NCBI RefSeq assembly: GCF_040954835.1
Contig: NC_090704.1
Coordinates: 39,374,979 to 39,438,978 of the forward strand
DNA length: 64,000 nucleotides
Direction of reading: 5' to 3'
Source: Lepisosteus oculatus
Taxonomy: Eukaryota; Chordata; Actinopteri; Semionotiformes; Lepisosteidae
Numbering within the stretch: the first letter of the stretch is position 1; the number at the start of each line of letters is the position of its first letter. The notes under the pieces were generated by a model. It was not told where the DNA came from and searched no databases. It was given only the letters and a program-made list of their open reading frames with translations. Positions 62,221 through 64,000 of this stretch are shown piece by piece. A program made the position numbers and the translations under genes.

Positions 62221-64000
62221 GGCCAGATTTTACGATCATAAAACAAGAAACTTTAAACCTAAGACCATTATTCCACATTAGTTTCCTTCCTCAATCGAAC
62301 TAGAAATCTTTATCACCACAGCCATTACAATCTATAACACTTCACAGGTAATCGCTATGATGCGGTGTTTGCGATTCACTGGATTTCATTTGTGTGAGTG
62401 CGTAGCAGCGTACTTAAAGCATTTACGTGTGTTTTGGTTTATTTATGGCTTGGAGTTATATATTTATAGCCATAAGTAGCATGTGATCATCCCTATACAA
62501 GCCAAGAATCCCTGTGAACTGTTTCTGCCTTAGAGTGTTTAAAGCAGAGTAGTATCCCAATCATGTCACGAGTTTTACAGGGAGCTAGATGTTTTTAGTA
62601 TTTTTACCTCTTTTTTTCCCAACTGAATAACCCGAGAATTTGCCGTCATAGGAAAATAGCTTTAGTGTTGATCCGCTGTTAGGTAATAATCACAGTCCCT
62701 TTGTTTGCCTTAATAACTGAAGCTTGCATGCGCTCTGAATTACCGTCCACATAACATAAAATCATTTCATGCAAAACGTGACAAGAATGTTTAAATACAT
62801 TTTGAATCGATTACATTCTATTAATGACACGTTATACATTGCAGTCTTTATAACTTGCAATAAATTTGCGAAAACATTTTACATTACGTTTTATATTACA
62901 CTACTTTTTAATTTTTTTTAAAAATGAAGATAAGGTTCGTCTTACAAAAGGTTTTACAAAGCAAAAATGACTACTATCAGTCAAACCATGCTAGTTTATA
63001 GTATTAGCTTAGAAGATGTCTTTATCTAGGACGACTGACATTAAATACGACTTAAATATGCACAGAAAACGAAAAGCATAATTACTATTAAAGTGCCTAA
63101 ATAAATACAACGTATCAACGTGTCTTTATGATAGAGCAAGAATAATTGTTAGCCAATGGTGTATAAATTAAGGACTGAAAGAGAGCTGCCCAGTCAAATT
63201 TTAAAACACGAACTAGCTGCAAAACTCCCCCCTCTTCGCCCCCAATATGTTAAAACTCCGTGAGAAGTTTTCAGCATGTTATGCAAAAGTCTGGACACAA
63301 CAGGCGCAGGAACTTCCTGCTCAGCGCATTGCTTAACATGTGAGACCCACATTATGTAATCCACACAACATCCGTGCTGCCATGTGATCCATTCAGGTCT
63401 AGCCCGCATCCCGACCAATCACAATTCCCTCTGGATTGCATCAGGGTTTAAGGGGCGTTCTGTAACTAAGGTGGGCTGATTGTTTTGAGGTTGCTAAGGG
63501 TAGCCTGTCAGTGATTCACACAGAGTTTTCTCTCCAGCACAGAGACTTTGTTTTCTATTTCTTAGCCTCATCTCTCAAAATGTATATATTTTTATTTAGT
63601 ATCAGTTTTAATTTATTTGGAGACTCTGCCACATTTGATTATACATCCATGTTCTGTACATCTGTGTGGACAGTGGAAGTCAGAAATCAGTTGGTCAATG
63701 TATCCGTGCTTTAGTCAACTCCTGACAGAAGAACAAAATCGAACTCCCTGGTGATGAGAGTTTTATAGTTTTTGAAACAGTTCAGTTGTAAATCGAAATG
63801 TATTAAAATTGTAGTTTTCATTCATATAAGCCTTAGTAATTTTTCATTTGTGTGTATCCCTCAATGGTAGTAGTTAAGATGTGTTGGGTTTTTTTGTAGA
63901 AACGTGTGATGTTGCTTCCGCTCAATGAAGTTATTTAAATTTCACCAAAATTCGCTAAATAAAGGCAAGTCTGTAAATAAAGGCAAAACCAAGTTGCTGC
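62221..64000. other. Right end, no gene recognised
   Basis: Mostly AT-rich. A moderately CpG-containing patch lies at 63,220-63,480 (ccatgtgatcc, ccgcatcccgaccaatcaca with a CCAAT-type word), which could be promoter-proximal sequence. No exon was recognised on either strand. Confidence 0.3.

Noticed and set aside
1..64000. CRISPR array, operon, phage or bacterial defence system
   Set aside because: No spaced identical repeats, no ribosome-binding-site-led gene strings; the genes are spliced vertebrate genes.

Overview
The window is vertebrate nuclear DNA and most likely comes from a ray-finned fish. Genes are split by short GT-AG introns, most of the sequence is AT-rich non-coding DNA, and the interspersed repeats are fish-type: 5S-rRNA-derived SINEs, tRNA-derived SINEs and palindromic retroposed elements. 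A non-teleost such as a gar or bowfin is possible, but that is a guess from repeat flavour. I see no bacterial, plasmid or viral gene system.

Two protein genes can be reconstructed exon by exon, both on the minus strand. ENGASE (cytosolic endo-beta-N-acetylglucosaminidase, glycoside hydrolase family 85) occupies about 26,908-37,183 in 13 coding exons that join in frame to 704 codons. C1QTNF1 (CTRP1, a secreted collagen/C1q-domain protein) occupies 44,730-47,257 in three coding exons that join to 283 codons. Human chromosome 17q25.3 has the order C1QTNF1 - ENGASE - RBFOX3, with RBFOX3 convergent on ENGASE. The left end of this window is therefore where the 3' end of RBFOX3 (plus strand) is expected. 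A splice-acceptor-like site at 7,423, a long non-coding stretch and an AU-rich tail with AATAAA at 12,069 fit an RBFOX3 terminal exon/3' UTR. No RBFOX3 coding exon is visible, so this rests mainly on synteny.

Layout: 1-7,423 presumed RBFOX3 intron; 7,424 to about 12,090 putative RBFOX3 3' UTR; 12.1-26.9 kb intergenic, with nested SINEs, a tandem retroelement relic, candidate conserved non-coding blocks and one 132-bp block present twice; 26.9-39.0 kb ENGASE with a candidate promoter; 39.4-41.8 kb a repeat cluster (LTR-like fragment, SINEs, an ATT microsatellite); 44.7-47.3 kb C1QTNF1; 47.3-64 kb upstream non-coding DNA with one foldback element, a third 5S SINE and a possible CRE-containing promoter near 62.1 kb.

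The most unusual signal is a dispersed element at about 14.0, 30.8 and 47.4 kb. It has one fixed end, a truncated opposite end, long inverted arms, and 12-13 bp target-site duplications. Its arms carry a hammerhead-ribozyme-like core string. It looks like a retroposed, possibly Penelope-like, non-autonomous family.
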